Source of the DNA: Sphingomonadales bacterium Ga0077557
Lineage (GTDB): Bacteria; Pseudomonadota; Alphaproteobacteria; Sphingomonadales; Sphingomonadaceae
DNA: 44,241 nucleotides
Direction of reading: 5' to 3'
NCBI GenBank assembly: GCA_001464615.1
Contig: LNFI01000022.1
Coordinates: forward strand, 1 to 44,241
Position 1 is the stretch's first letter, and each line of letters opens with the position of its first letter. The position numbers and the translations under genes were made by a program. The notes under the pieces were generated by a model that saw nothing but the letters and a program-made list of their open reading frames with translations, did not search any database and was not told the DNA's origin. Below, one piece after another: positions 24,603-33,858 of this stretch.

Positions 24603-24765
24603 CAATTTCTCCTCAACAGCCAGCGATAGGCCTGGCCGTGCGATAGGGAAACTGCCCAGTCCGCCAGACGTCGCATCGCAGCAGCGGTTTTTTTGAAAAT
24701 TTATGCCATCACCCGCGCAGCTATGTCGGAATTGTTTACACTTGGTCAGCTAGAAGGCCGGGGCC

Positions 24766-26154
24766 ATGATCAGATTATTCAAGCATTATGTCCCCAACGC
24801 GGTGTTGTTGCTCGCGATTCTGGACATCATCCTGCTGCTCGTATCGGGGGAGCTGGGCTGGGTGTTCCGGATGGGGCAGCTCGACAAGCAGGTGCTGCCG
24901 ATTGTCACGCGGCTGCCCCAGCTGCTCTGCTTTGCCGTTACCCTTGAAATCGCGATGATCGCGGTTGGCGTCTATGGTGCGGGCGCGCTGCAATCGCTGC
25001 GTTATGCAACCGCGCGGCTGATCGTGGCGGTGTCGCTGGGCATCATCGTGCAAAGTGCGATCTATTATCTGGTGCCCGCGCTCGATTTCTGGCGCTCAAA
25101 TCTGCTCTACGGGATGGGCCTGGCGGTCGTCGCACTGATTTTGTTGCGGATCTTGCTGGGCAAGACCCTGGGTAGCCAAGCATTCAAACGTCGCATCGTC
25201 GTGCTTGGCGCGGGGTTGCGCGCGCAGCGGCTGAAAACGCTTGCGCAGGCGCCGGGCGCGGCCTTTGTCGTCGTCGGCTATGTCTCGATGAGCGAGGCTA
25301 ATCGCGTCATCCCAGAGGCGATTGCGCGCGACGCGATTTATAATCTGGCTGACCATGTCGTGCTGCTCAACGCCAGCGAAGTGGTGCTCGCGCTGGAGGA
25401 ACGGCGCAACGCCTTGCCACTGAAAGATCTGTTGCGGATCAAGACGACCGGCGTGCACGTCAACGAGATTTCCACTTTTCTTGAACGCGAAACCGGCCGG
25501 GTTGACCTAGACAGCGTCAATCCCAGCTGGCTGATTTTTTCCGACGGCTTTTCATCGGGCCGCATGCTTTCAGGCGCGTTCAAGCGCTTGTTTGATATCG
25601 CCGCCAGCCTGATCCTCATCGTGGTAACGGCGCCGCTTGTCCTGGTTACCGCGCTGGCGATCAAATTTGAAAGCAAGGGACCGATCCTGTACCGGCAGCG
25701 CCGCGTTGGCCTGTACAATGTCGGCTTCGATATCGTGAAGCTGCGCTCGATGCGCCAGGATGCTGAGGTCAATGGCAAGGCGGTGTGGGCTGAAAAGGAC
25801 GATCCGCGCATCACCCGCATCGGCCGGATCATCCGCAAAACGCGGATCGACGAGATCCCCCAGGCCTGGAGCGTGCTCAAGGGTGAAATGAGCTTTGTCG
25901 GCCCGCGTCCGGAACGCCCGCAATTCGTCGATGATCTCGAACAGCAGCTACCTTATTATGCTGAGCGCCACATGGTGAAGCCGGGCATCACGGGCTGGGC
26001 GCAGATTAATTACCCCTATGGCGCGTCGATCGAGGATAGCCGGCAGAAGCTGGAATATGATCTCTATTACGCGAAAAACTATTCGCCGTTCCTTGATCTG
26101 CTGATCCTGTTGCAGACGATCCGCGTCGTGCTGTGGCCTGAAGGCGCGCGGTGA
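24766..26154 (+). CDS. epsB: PEP-CTERM-associated polyprenyl sugar-phosphate transferase (EpsB type)
   Basis: Inner-membrane initiating transferase that moves a sugar-1-phosphate to undecaprenyl phosphate to start exopolysaccharide repeat units. Of 462 residues, about 1-150 hold the opening MIRLFKHYVPNAVLLLAILD and four or five helices, about 130-255 form a Rossmann-like CoA-binding-type region (RRIVVLGAGLRAQRL), and about 265-460 the bacterial sugar transferase domain with KRLFDIAASLILIV, GPILYRQRRVG, FDIVKLRSMR, RKTRIDEIPQ, FVGPRPERP and KPGITGWAQINYPYG. The MIRLF start and overall layout match the exosortase-linked EpsB family (TIGR03013) rather than generic WbaP. It is the first gene of a four-gene operon with prsK (4 nt later), prsR and prsT. 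Confidence 0.9.
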   Translation: MIRLFKHYVPNAVLLLAILDIILLLVSGELGWVFRMGQLDKQVLPIVTRLPQLLCFAVTLEIAMIAVGVYGAGALQSLRYATARLIVAVSLGIIVQSAIYYLVPALDFWRSNLLYGMGLAVVALILLRILLGKTLGSQAFKRRIVVLGAGLRAQRLKTLAQAPGAAFVVVGYVSMSEANRVIPEAIARDAIYNLADHVVLLNASEVVLALEERRNALPLKDLLRIKTTGVHVNEISTFLERETGRVDLDSVNPSWLIFSDGFSSGRMLSGAFKRLFDIAASLILIVVTAPLVLVTALAIKFESKGPILYRQRRVGLYNVGFDIVKLRSMRQDAEVNGKAVWAEKDDPRITRIGRIIRKTRIDEIPQAWSVLKGEMSFVGPRPERPQFVDDLEQQLPYYAERHMVKPGITGWAQINYPYGASIEDSRQKLEYDLYYAKNYSPFLDLLILLQTIRVVLWPEGAR

Positions 26155-26158
26155 CGCG

Positions 26159-28228
26159 GTGACCGCGACATTGATCCTCTGGGCGCATGCCCTGATCGCG
26201 CTGTTGTTCGGCGCGCTGGCGGTATCTCAGCTTAATCGCGCCGGTACCGGACTGCCGCGCCTGGCGTTTCTGGTTGCGCTATCCGCGACGGCGCTGTGGG
26301 CGCTGGCGATCGCCGGTATCGGTGTCGGCGATTTGATGAGCTGGATTGCCGAAGCCGCCCGCAACATCAGCTGGCTGGTATTCATGGCCGCGCTGGTGCG
26401 GCGGGATCGCAGCGCCCGGATGGGCGCTGAAATTCGCCTGATTTATGGTGTCGTGCTTGTCGTGGTGGTCGCCGCGGGCGGCCTGTCGGCACTGGCCGCT
26501 GTCGTGGTCGGCCGGGCCGATCTGGCCGGCATCGCCGAGGTCGCGGTGATCATGCGGATGCTGGTCGCCGTTGCCGCCTTGGTGCTGGTCGATCATCTGT
26601 ACCACGCGGTCGCCCCGGCGGCACGTGGCGGTATCCGGCTGGCAGCGCTGGCGCTGGCTGGCATGTGGCTGCTCGATCTTTCCCTATATACACTGGCCTT
26701 TCTTGGCATTGGCGATGCGTCGGTGCTGATCCTGGCGCGCGGCATCGCAATGGGGGCGATTGCGCCGCTGTTTGCGCTCGCAGTGCATCGCAATGGCGAT
26801 TGGACGCTGCAATTGTCCCGCGCGGTTGCCTATCGGTCGCTCTCAGCAGCAGCGATCGGGCTTTACATTCTGGCGATGGTCTTGGGGACCGGTGCATTGG
26901 GCGCAATCCCTGCACCCTATGGCCGGATCGCGCAGACCGCGCTGGTCCTTGGCTCCACTACCGCGATCGTCACCATCCTGTCTTCGCCCTGGTTGCGCGC
27001 CTGGATCAAGGTGAAGCTTGCCAAGCATTTTTTCAGCCACCGCTATGATTATCGCGCCGAATGGCTGCGCTTTACCGATACATTGGGCAAGCCCGGTGAC
27101 GGCGCGGCCACGCTGGAGGCCCGTATCGTCAAAGCCGTCGCCGATCTGACCGATTCACCCGGCGGCATGCTGCTGGTGCCCGATGGTTCGGGTCTGGGGC
27201 AGGGGGCAATGTGGAACTGGGACCCAACCGGCCTGCCAACCCAAATCGGTGAAAACGGCCTTGCCCGCTATCTCGAATCTTCAGGGCGGATCATCGCGCT
27301 TGATGACGTGCGCGCGGACAGTGCCGATTCAGCCGAAATGACTTGCGTGCCAATCTGGATGCTCGATCGCGGCGATGCCTGGGTCCTCGTCCCGCTGGTG
27401 CATTTCGGAAAGCTCACTGGGGCCATCCTGCTGGCCCGTCCGCAGATTGATCGCCGCCCCGATTGGGAAGATCTCGATCTGCTGCGTATCGCGGGGCGGC
27501 AGGTTGCCAGCTACCTCGCCGAAGCCCGCGCGCAGGAGGCCTTGTCTGAATCGCAGCGCTTCGATGAATTCAACCGCCGCTTTGCGTTCATCATGCACGA
27601 TATCAAAAATCTGGTGAGCCAGCTCAGCCTGGTCGCCCGCAATGCCGAACGCCACGCCGAGAACCCCGATTTCCGCGCCGACATGATCGCGACGCTCAAG
27701 GATTCCGCCGCGCGGATGAACGATCTGCTTGCGCGCCTTTCGCAGCATCACAGCGCCCGACCAGAGGCACTCGCGGCGGTTGAGATCGTGCCGCTGGTCG
27801 AACGCGTCGCCGCGCTCAGGCGCGCCCAGCACCCGATTGCCACAGGGGGGCTGCGCGATGCGCTGATCCTCGCCGATCCCGTGCGGGTCGAACAATTGCT
27901 TGGCCATTTGCTGCAAAATGCAATTGAGGCGAGCCCATTGGGTGACCCGATCACGATCATGGTGGCGCGGGCTGGCGAGGAGATTGCGATCGATATTGTC
28001 GATCATGGATCGGGCATGAGCCCCGCCTTTATCCGCGACAAATTGTTCAAACCCTTTGTCTCTTCCAAGCCAGGCGGCTTTGGGCTCGGCGCGTTTGAGG
28101 CGCAGCAATTGGCCGAAGCGATGGGCGGCCGCGTCGAAGTCTTCAGCCGCGAAGGGGAGGGGACGCGCTTTCGCGTATCCTTGCCGATGGCGGGGGCAGG
28201 TGCCGATCATGTGGCGCGTGCCGCATGA
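26159..28228 (+). CDS. prsK: PEP-CTERM system sensor histidine kinase PrsK
   Basis: Membrane sensor kinase of the exosortase-associated PrsK/PrsR pair. The 689 residues contain about 8-10 N-terminal helices (1-285), a GAF-like region (about 300-450), then the HisKA-type phosphoacceptor FIMHDIKNLVSQLSLVARNA with H480 and a C-terminal HATPase domain (LLQNAIEASPLGDPI, VDHGSGMS, FVSSKPGGFGLGAFEAQQLAEAMGG). The HDIKNLV box is typical for this family. The start is GTG 26159, only 4 nt after the epsB stop. The cognate regulator gene overlaps its stop by ATGA, the expected pairing. The sensed signal is unknown. Confidence 0.92.
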   Translation: MTATLILWAHALIALLFGALAVSQLNRAGTGLPRLAFLVALSATALWALAIAGIGVGDLMSWIAEAARNISWLVFMAALVRRDRSARMGAEIRLIYGVVLVVVVAAGGLSALAAVVVGRADLAGIAEVAVIMRMLVAVAALVLVDHLYHAVAPAARGGIRLAALALAGMWLLDLSLYTLAFLGIGDASVLILARGIAMGAIAPLFALAVHRNGDWTLQLSRAVAYRSLSAAAIGLYILAMVLGTGALGAIPAPYGRIAQTALVLGSTTAIVTILSSPWLRAWIKVKLAKHFFSHRYDYRAEWLRFTDTLGKPGDGAATLEARIVKAVADLTDSPGGMLLVPDGSGLGQGAMWNWDPTGLPTQIGENGLARYLESSGRIIALDDVRADSADSAEMTCVPIWMLDRGDAWVLVPLVHFGKLTGAILLARPQIDRRPDWEDLDLLRIAGRQVASYLAEARAQEALSESQRFDEFNRRFAFIMHDIKNLVSQLSLVARNAERHAENPDFRADMIATLKDSAARMNDLLARLSQHHSARPEALAAVEIVPLVERVAALRRAQHPIATGGLRDALILADPVRVEQLLGHLLQNAIEASPLGDPITIMVARAGEEIAIDIVDHGSGMSPAFIRDKLFKPFVSSKPGGFGLGAFEAQQLAEAMGGRVEVFSREGEGTRFRVSLPMAGAGADHVARAA

Positions 28229-29577
28229 CCGCAATCCGGAAATTGCTGATCGTTGAGGATGATCTGGGCCTGCAGCGTCAATTGCGCTGGGCCTATGATG
28301 GCTATCAGGTGTTCGTCGCCAGCAACCGCGCCGAGGCGATCGATCTGTTGCGCGCTGAGGTGCCCGATGTCGTGACGCTGGATCTGGGCCTGCCGCCTGA
28401 TCCCGACGGCGTGACCGAGGGCTTTGCTACGCTTGATGCGATCCTGGCGCTGAAGCCTGATACCAAGGTGGTCGTCGCCTCTGGCCACGGCGCGCGCGAA
28501 AGCGCGCTCAGGGCGATCGAACACGGGGCCTGGGATTTTTATCAAAAGCCCATCGACATCGATCAGCTCGGCCTGATCGTCTCGCGGGCCTTTCACGTGC
28601 ATGCTCTTGAAGCCGAAAACCGGCGACTGGCTGATACTTCGGCAGGCGCCGCAGCGTTCGGGGGGATGATCACCGCTGCCCCAGAAATGTTGAAGGTTAC
28701 CCGCACGATTGAACGCGTCGCGCCCGCCGATGTCTCGGTGATGCTGCTCGGCGCTAGCGGTACCGGCAAGGAATTGCTCGCGCGCGGCCTGCACGAAGCG
28801 AGCCGGCGGCGCGGCGGTGCCTTTGTGGCGATCAACTGCGCGGCGATTCCGGAGACGTTGCTCGAATCCGAGCTGTTCGGCCATGAAAAGGGGGCGTTCA
28901 CCGGTGCTGTAAAAACCACCGAGGGCAAGATTGAGCAAGCCCAAGGCGGCACGCTGTTCCTTGACGAGGTCGGCGACATCCCGCTGGCGTTGCAAGTGAA
29001 GTTGCTGCGGTTTTTGCAGGAACGCGTGATCGAGCGGATTGGCGGGCGCAAGCCAATTGCTGTCGATACGCGAATCGTCTGCGCAACCCACCAGGATGTC
29101 GATGCGATGATCGCTGATGGCCGGTTTCGTGATGACCTTTACTACCGGCTTGCCGAAATTGTCGTGCGGATCCCCTCGCTCGCTGAGCGGACCGGCGATG
29201 CCGGCTTGCTGGCGCGGCACTTCCTGAAGAAATATGCCAAGGCGATGCATTCGAGCGTGACCAGCCTGGCGCCTGATGCGCGCGCGGCAATCGACGCCTG
29301 GGGCTGGCCGGGGAATGTTCGCGAGCTTGAAAACCGCATGAAGCGGGCGGTGATCATGGCAGAGGGCAAGGCAATCACCGCCGCCGATCTTGATCTGGAA
29401 ACGGGTGCGTTGCCCGAGCCGCTGAACCTAAAGGCCGTGCGCGAAACCGCCGATCGCAACGCGATCCGCCATGCCTTGTCGCGCGCCGAAGGGAATATCT
29501 CCAACACAGCCAAGCTGCTCGGCATCAGCCGGCCGACGCTGTATGATTTGCTGAAATCCTATGATCTTCAGGCTTAA
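28225..29577 (+). CDS. prsR: PEP-CTERM-box response regulator PrsR (sigma54 activator)
   Basis: NtrC-like response regulator of the exosortase system. The 450 residues consist of a receiver domain (1-125; D53 in VVTLDLGLPPDPDG is the phosphoacceptor), an AAA+ sigma54-activator domain (about 145-375; Walker A GASGTGKE at 176-183, GAFTGA at 223-228, which contacts sigma54) and a C-terminal Fis-type helix-turn-helix (about 405-448; NAIRHALSRAEGNISNTAKLLGISRPTLYDLL). It should activate sigma54 promoters upstream of PEP-CTERM and EPS genes in response to PrsK. I saw no convincing -24/-12 site in the 160 nt upstream of epsB, so its targets probably lie outside the window. The TPR gene overlaps its end by 17 nt. 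Confidence 0.93.
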   Translation: MTAIRKLLIVEDDLGLQRQLRWAYDGYQVFVASNRAEAIDLLRAEVPDVVTLDLGLPPDPDGVTEGFATLDAILALKPDTKVVVASGHGARESALRAIEHGAWDFYQKPIDIDQLGLIVSRAFHVHALEAENRRLADTSAGAAAFGGMITAAPEMLKVTRTIERVAPADVSVMLLGASGTGKELLARGLHEASRRRGGAFVAINCAAIPETLLESELFGHEKGAFTGAVKTTEGKIEQAQGGTLFLDEVGDIPLALQVKLLRFLQERVIERIGGRKPIAVDTRIVCATHQDVDAMIADGRFRDDLYYRLAEIVVRIPSLAERTGDAGLLARHFLKKYAKAMHSSVTSLAPDARAAIDAWGWPGNVRELENRMKRAVIMAEGKAITAADLDLETGALPEPLNLKAVRETADRNAIRHALSRAEGNISNTAKLLGISRPTLYDLLKSYDLQA

Positions 29578-31618
29578 GTCGATCGCCCTGGCGCTGGCGG
29601 GGCTTGCCCTGGGCGCGGTCGGGCTGGTTGCCGTCGCGCGGCAATCAACCGCGCATGCCGATCCCGCCACTGCGCGGCAGTCGCTTGCGCTCAGTCTGAC
29701 CTTGTTCAACCAGGGCAATGCCACCGCCGCGCGCAGCCATGCGCTGAAAGCGGTCAGTCAGGATCCGAGCTGGGGCCTTGCCCATGCCGTGCTCGCCCGC
29801 ACCCATCTGGCGCTTGGCGAAGGACAGGCGGCAGAGGGCGAATTGCGCCGCGCCCGTGATTCAGGTTTTGACATGGGGCGGGCGCATCAGCTTTCCGCAG
29901 AGGCGTGGCTGCTTCAGGGCGATACCAAGCGGGCGCTTGCCGAAGCAGAGAAGACGGATCCGCGCTACCGGCTTTATGGCCTGCGGATCGCCGCGCGGGC
30001 GCTCGCCGCGCAGGGCAAGCTGCCGCAAGCGCAGCGCGTGCTCGCTAAGGTGCTGCGCGCGACCAACGGGAATGACGGGCTGGCCTGGACCGATCTTGGC
30101 CGCGTCCGCCAGCAATCAAGCGATATCGGTGGGGCGATCACGGCGGCTGACCGCGCGCTCGCCATTGATCGCGGCAATGTTGATGCGCTGGTGCTGCGCG
30201 GTGAACTGGTGCGCAGTCAATTTGGCTTGATTGCGGCGCTCCCCTGGTTCGAAACCGCGTTGAAGGTTGATCCTTGGCGGCATGATGCGCTGATCCAATA
30301 TGCCGCCACCTTGGGCGATGCCGGGCGCTATTCGGCGATGCTGGAGATGACCCGGCGGGCGCTCGCGGCGCGGCCCGGCAGTCCGCAGGCACTGTATCTG
30401 CAAGCGGTGATGGCTGCACGGGCGGACAATGATGATCTGGCGCGCAGCCTGCTTCAGCGCACCAATGGCGCGCTTGCTGGTCAGCCCGGCGCTTTGTTGC
30501 TTGGCGGGCTGCTTGATTTCCGCGCGGGTGCCTATCAGCAGGCGATTGATCAGTGGCGCTGGTTGCTCAGCGTGCAGCCGATGAATCTCGAAGCCCGTCG
30601 GCTGCTGGGGGCAGCGTTGCTCAAATCGGGCGATTCGCGCGGCGCGCTGGATATTGTTCGGGCGATTGCGGTGCGCGGCGATGCTGACAGCTATGTGCTC
30701 GGCTTGGCCGGACAGGCTTTTGAACAGAGTAATGAACGCGATTGGGCAGCCCGATTGCTCGATCGTGCTGCCATCCCTGCGCGCGATGATGCCAAGCCGT
30801 TCGGCAGCGACACACCGATCGCCGATGCCGCAGGTGCGCTGGATCGCCGCCCCGACGATCCGATCGCCGCGGTCACCTATATTCGCGGGCTGATCGATGA
30901 CGGCCAGGCCGCCAGCGCGCTGGCCGAGGCGCAGCGGCTGGCCAGGCTGTTCCCTGGCGCACCGCAGGGGCACCTCCTCGTCGGCGATACGTTGATGATG
31001 ATGAAGCGGTTCGATGCGGCGGCCAGCGCCTATGCCCGTGCCGCCAATCTGCGGTTCGACGAAGCAACGATGCTCCGCTCGGTCGAGGCGCTTGATCGTG
31101 CCGGTGATCGGGAAAAGGCAGCGACGGTGCTGGCCCTGTTCCTCTCGCAAAATCCGCAAAATATTGTGGCCCGTCGGCTGACCGGTCATTGGCAAATCGC
31201 CAGCGGCGAATGGGATGCCGCCATCACAACGCTGGAGGGATTGCGCGCCCAGCTTGGCAATCGCGATGCCGCGTTGCTCGCCGAACTTGGCCTGGCCTAT
31301 GCCGGTGCCGATGATGTCGACAGCGCGCGGCTTTATGCCGCGGCGGGCTATCGGCTGGCCCCGCTCAACCCGGCAACTACTGATGCATTTGGCTGGGCGT
31401 TGTTCCAGGCGGGCGAAGACAAGGCGGCGCTTGAATTGATGCGCAAGGCCGTGTCGATTGCGCCGCGCCATGCCGGTTTGCGCTGGCATATCGCCCAGGT
31501 GGAGGCGGAACTGGGCGACAAGCTTGCCGCTCGCGCCGATATCACTCGCGCGCTCGCCGATCCGCGCTTCCCCAATCGCCTAGAAGCGCGGGCATTACTC
31601 GCCACCTTGGGGGCATGA
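29561..31618 (+). CDS. prsT: TPR-repeat protein of the PEP-CTERM system (PrsT-like)
   Basis: A 685-residue exported protein. A signal or anchor segment (MIFRLKSIALALAGLALGA) is followed by about 15-17 tetratricopeptide-like repeats from residue 40 to the end. Examples include AEGELRRARDSGFDMGRAHQ, ADRALAIDRGNVDALVLRGE, ALAARPGSPQALYLQAVMAA and ALLKSGDSRGALDIVRAI. TPR arrays of this length linked to PrsK/PrsR match the exosortase-associated TPR protein family (TIGR02917). It lacks the lipobox that some members carry. The start overlaps prsR by 17 nt. It is the last gene of the operon, ending 12 nt before the convergent ABC-F gene. Likely a periplasmic scaffold for EPS/exosortase assembly; this is family-based inference. 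Confidence 0.82.
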   Translation: MIFRLKSIALALAGLALGAVGLVAVARQSTAHADPATARQSLALSLTLFNQGNATAARSHALKAVSQDPSWGLAHAVLARTHLALGEGQAAEGELRRARDSGFDMGRAHQLSAEAWLLQGDTKRALAEAEKTDPRYRLYGLRIAARALAAQGKLPQAQRVLAKVLRATNGNDGLAWTDLGRVRQQSSDIGGAITAADRALAIDRGNVDALVLRGELVRSQFGLIAALPWFETALKVDPWRHDALIQYAATLGDAGRYSAMLEMTRRALAARPGSPQALYLQAVMAARADNDDLARSLLQRTNGALAGQPGALLLGGLLDFRAGAYQQAIDQWRWLLSVQPMNLEARRLLGAALLKSGDSRGALDIVRAIAVRGDADSYVLGLAGQAFEQSNERDWAARLLDRAAIPARDDAKPFGSDTPIADAAGALDRRPDDPIAAVTYIRGLIDDGQAASALAEAQRLARLFPGAPQGHLLVGDTLMMMKRFDAAASAYARAANLRFDEATMLRSVEALDRAGDREKAATVLALFLSQNPQNIVARRLTGHWQIASGEWDAAITTLEGLRAQLGNRDAALLAELGLAYAGADDVDSARLYAAAGYRLAPLNPATTDAFGWALFQAGEDKAALELMRKAVSIAPRHAGLRWHIAQVEAELGDKLAARADITRALADPRFPNRLEARALLATLGA

Positions 31619-31630
31619 CCGACGCGGTTG

Positions 31631-33418
31631 CTACCCCAGTGCTTCGAGCTGTTCCGCCAATTCCAGCCAGCGTAGTTCCGCCGCTTCTTTCTCCGCACGC
31701 TCGCGTTCAATCGCCTTGCTGAGCGCTTCGAACCGCGCAAAATCGCGCGTGTAGAGATTGGGATCGGCGAGTAGCGCTTCGTTGCGCTTGATCGTCTGGT
31801 CGATTTCCTCGATCCGCTTGGGCAGCAGATCATAATCGCGCTGATCCTTATAACTCAGCTTGGCACGGGGCGCGGGCGGCGGCGGTGGCGTGGACGGGCT
31901 GGACTTGCTGGTGGCCGGTCGCTTGGGCTGTTCGCGTTGACTGCGCTGGCGCTCCCACTCCTCATAGCCACCAGCCACGACATCGACATGGCCGCTGCCA
32001 TCGAGCCCCAGCGTGATCGTCACGGTCCGGTCAAGGAAATCGCGATCATGGCTGACGATCAGCACAGTGCCATCATAATCGCCGATCACTTCCTGGAGGA
32101 GGTCAAGCGTTTCGAGATCAAGATCATTGGTCGGCTCGTCGAGCACCAGCAGATTGGAGGGGCGGGCAAATTCGCGCGCCAGCAAGAGCCGCGATCGTTC
32201 GCCACCCGACAAGGTCGCGATCCGCGCCTCGGTCATGTTCGGATCGAACAGGAATTCCTTCAAATAGCCGGCAATGTGCTTCTTGACTCCCTGCACTTCG
32301 ATCCATTCGCCACCGTCGCACAGCACGTCGCGCACCGTTTTTTCCGGCGACATCAGGCTGCGTTGCTGATCGATGATTACCCCGTCCAAGGTCTTAGCCA
32401 GGCGGATATGGCCGATATCGGGCGCGATTTCGCCGGTCAGCAGCTTGAGCAGCGTGGTCTTGCCCGCGCCATTCTTGCCGACAATGCCGATCCGGTCGCC
32501 GCGCGTAACGCGCAGCGTCAAATTGTCGATGATCGTGCGGTCGCCATATTTCTTGGTCACGCCCTTGGCGTCGATCACCGTTTTGGTGCGGACATCGTCA
32601 TTGCCGATCGAGAGGTTGGCGGCCCCTTGCGGACCCAGCATCGCCGCCCGGGTCGCGCGCATTTCCTTTAGCTTGGCCAGCCGCCCCTGGTTGCGCCGCC
32701 GCCGCCCGGTCACGCCGCGCAACAGCCAATGTTCCTCAAGCTTCAGCTTGGCATCAAGCCGTTCGGCATTGCGCGCTTCCTCGGCATAGACCTGTTCAGT
32801 CCATGCTTCGAACCCGCCAAAGCCAACTTCCGCCCGGCGGATGGCGCCACGATCGAGCCACAGCGTCTGTTTGGTCAGCCGCGTCAGGAAGGTGCGATCA
32901 TGGCTGATGACGACAAAGGCGCCGCGAAACCGCGCCAGCCAGTTTTCGAGCCATTCAATCGCGGCAATGTCGAGATGATTGGTCGGTTCGTCGAGCAGCA
33001 GCACATCGGGGTCCTGCGCCAGCGCACGGACGATCGCGGCGCGGCGGCGCTCTCCGCCAGAGGCGCTCGCGGCTTCGCGGCTCAGGTCAATGCCGAGCTG
33101 ATCGGCGATTGCCTCTGCCTCATGCTTTTCCGGGGCGTCGTTGCCGGCCAGCACGAAATCTTCCAACGTGGCAAAGCCAGTCACTTGCGGGTCCTGTTCC
33201 AGCAGGATGACGCGCGTGCCCGGCACGATGGTGCGCCGCCCCTCGTCGGCCTCAATCCGCCCGCCGATCAGCTTGAGCAGCGTGGTCTTGCCCGCCCCAT
33301 TGCGGCCGATCAGCGCCAGCCGGTCGCGCGTGCCGATATGGATGTCGAGGTCGCGGAACAACCAGCCGGACCCCTGAACGAGCCCGAGATTTTCATATGC
33401 AAGGATTGGTGCGGCCAT
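31631..33418 (-). CDS. ABC-F family ATP-binding protein (Uup-like)
   Basis: Soluble protein with two ABC ATPase domains, 595 residues from MAAPILAYENLGL. Domain 1 (about 8-230) has Walker A GRNGAGKT, signature SGGERRR and Walker B DVLLLDEPTNHLD. Domain 2 (about 290-500) has Walker A GKNGAGKT, signature SGGERSR and DEPTNDLD. The domains are joined by a linker with KLEEHWLLRGVTGRRRRNQGRL, and a coiled-coil C-terminus (about 535-590; PKRIEEIDQTIKRNEALLAD) is typical of Uup, which binds branched nucleic acids and ribosomes. The open frame goes to 33478, but that adds 20 residues with no family character; the initiator has no obvious ribosome binding site. Function as translation- or DNA-associated ABC-F protein is family inference. 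Confidence 0.88.
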   Translation of the reverse strand: MAAPILAYENLGLVQGSGWLFRDLDIHIGTRDRLALIGRNGAGKTTLLKLIGGRIEADEGRRTIVPGTRVILLEQDPQVTGFATLEDFVLAGNDAPEKHEAEAIADQLGIDLSREAASASGGERRRAAIVRALAQDPDVLLLDEPTNHLDIAAIEWLENWLARFRGAFVVISHDRTFLTRLTKQTLWLDRGAIRRAEVGFGGFEAWTEQVYAEEARNAERLDAKLKLEEHWLLRGVTGRRRRNQGRLAKLKEMRATRAAMLGPQGAANLSIGNDDVRTKTVIDAKGVTKKYGDRTIIDNLTLRVTRGDRIGIVGKNGAGKTTLLKLLTGEIAPDIGHIRLAKTLDGVIIDQQRSLMSPEKTVRDVLCDGGEWIEVQGVKKHIAGYLKEFLFDPNMTEARIATLSGGERSRLLLAREFARPSNLLVLDEPTNDLDLETLDLLQEVIGDYDGTVLIVSHDRDFLDRTVTITLGLDGSGHVDVVAGGYEEWERQRSQREQPKRPATSKSSPSTPPPPPAPRAKLSYKDQRDYDLLPKRIEEIDQTIKRNEALLADPNLYTRDFARFEALSKAIERERAEKEAAELRWLELAEQLEALG

Positions 33419-33499
33419 GCAGGAGCCGTTAGGGGGCTTGTTGCGCTGCGGCAAGTTTCTGTTGGCTGACAAGCGCATTCACGGGCTGTTCAAGCCGCG

Positions 33500-33820
33500 A
33501 TGGCTATGCCAATCCCCATGAACATGAAGTTTCCCCTCGTCTTGGCGGCCTGTGCAGTGCTCACGTCGTGCAGCCATGCCCATGCCCAGCGTCGCGGCGA
33601 TCAGGTCGAAGTGCTGGTGCAGATGCGCACGGGCCGGCTGCTACCCTTGCCTGAAATTGAACGGCGTGTGCTGCCGACGATGCGCGGTGCGCAGTACATC
33701 GGCGTTGATTTCGATTCGCTCAGCGGGATTTACACCTTGAAGTTCCTGCGCAATGGCGATGTCATCTGGGTCGATGTCGATGGTCGTTCCGGCCAGGTTA
33801 TCGGCAGGACTGGCAATTGA
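33500..33820 (+). CDS. PepSY-like lipoprotein before a two-component system
   Basis: A protein of 106 residues at most. The signal segment is MKFPLVLAACAVLTSC, whose end matches a lipobox (L-T-S-C), so it is probably a lipoprotein. The mature part ends in a PepSY-like unit with GIYTLKFLRNGDVIWVDVDGRSG; PepSY domains often modulate envelope sensors or proteases. Several in-frame ATGs (33500, 33506, 33518, 33524) are possible and none has a clear ribosome binding site; 33518 or 33524 fit the signal peptide best. Its stop lies 39 nt before the response regulator, so a sensor-accessory role is plausible, as for small PepSY proteins next to PhoPQ-like systems. Confidence 0.75.
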   Translation: MAMPIPMNMKFPLVLAACAVLTSCSHAHAQRRGDQVEVLVQMRTGRLLPLPEIERRVLPTMRGAQYIGVDFDSLSGIYTLKFLRNGDVIWVDVDGRSGQVIGRTGN

Positions 33821-33858
33821 CCCGCGTCGCGGACGCGACCGAGCAGGGGGAAGACAAG

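Noticed and set aside
24606..24765. Sigma54 promoter for PrsR autoregulation upstream of epsB
   Set aside because: I found no TGGCAC-N5-TTGC-like -24/-12 element in this region by eye.
30116..31489. A 457-codon open frame antisense to the TPR gene
   Set aside because: It is a composition shadow of repeated Ala/Leu/Arg codons in the TPR array.
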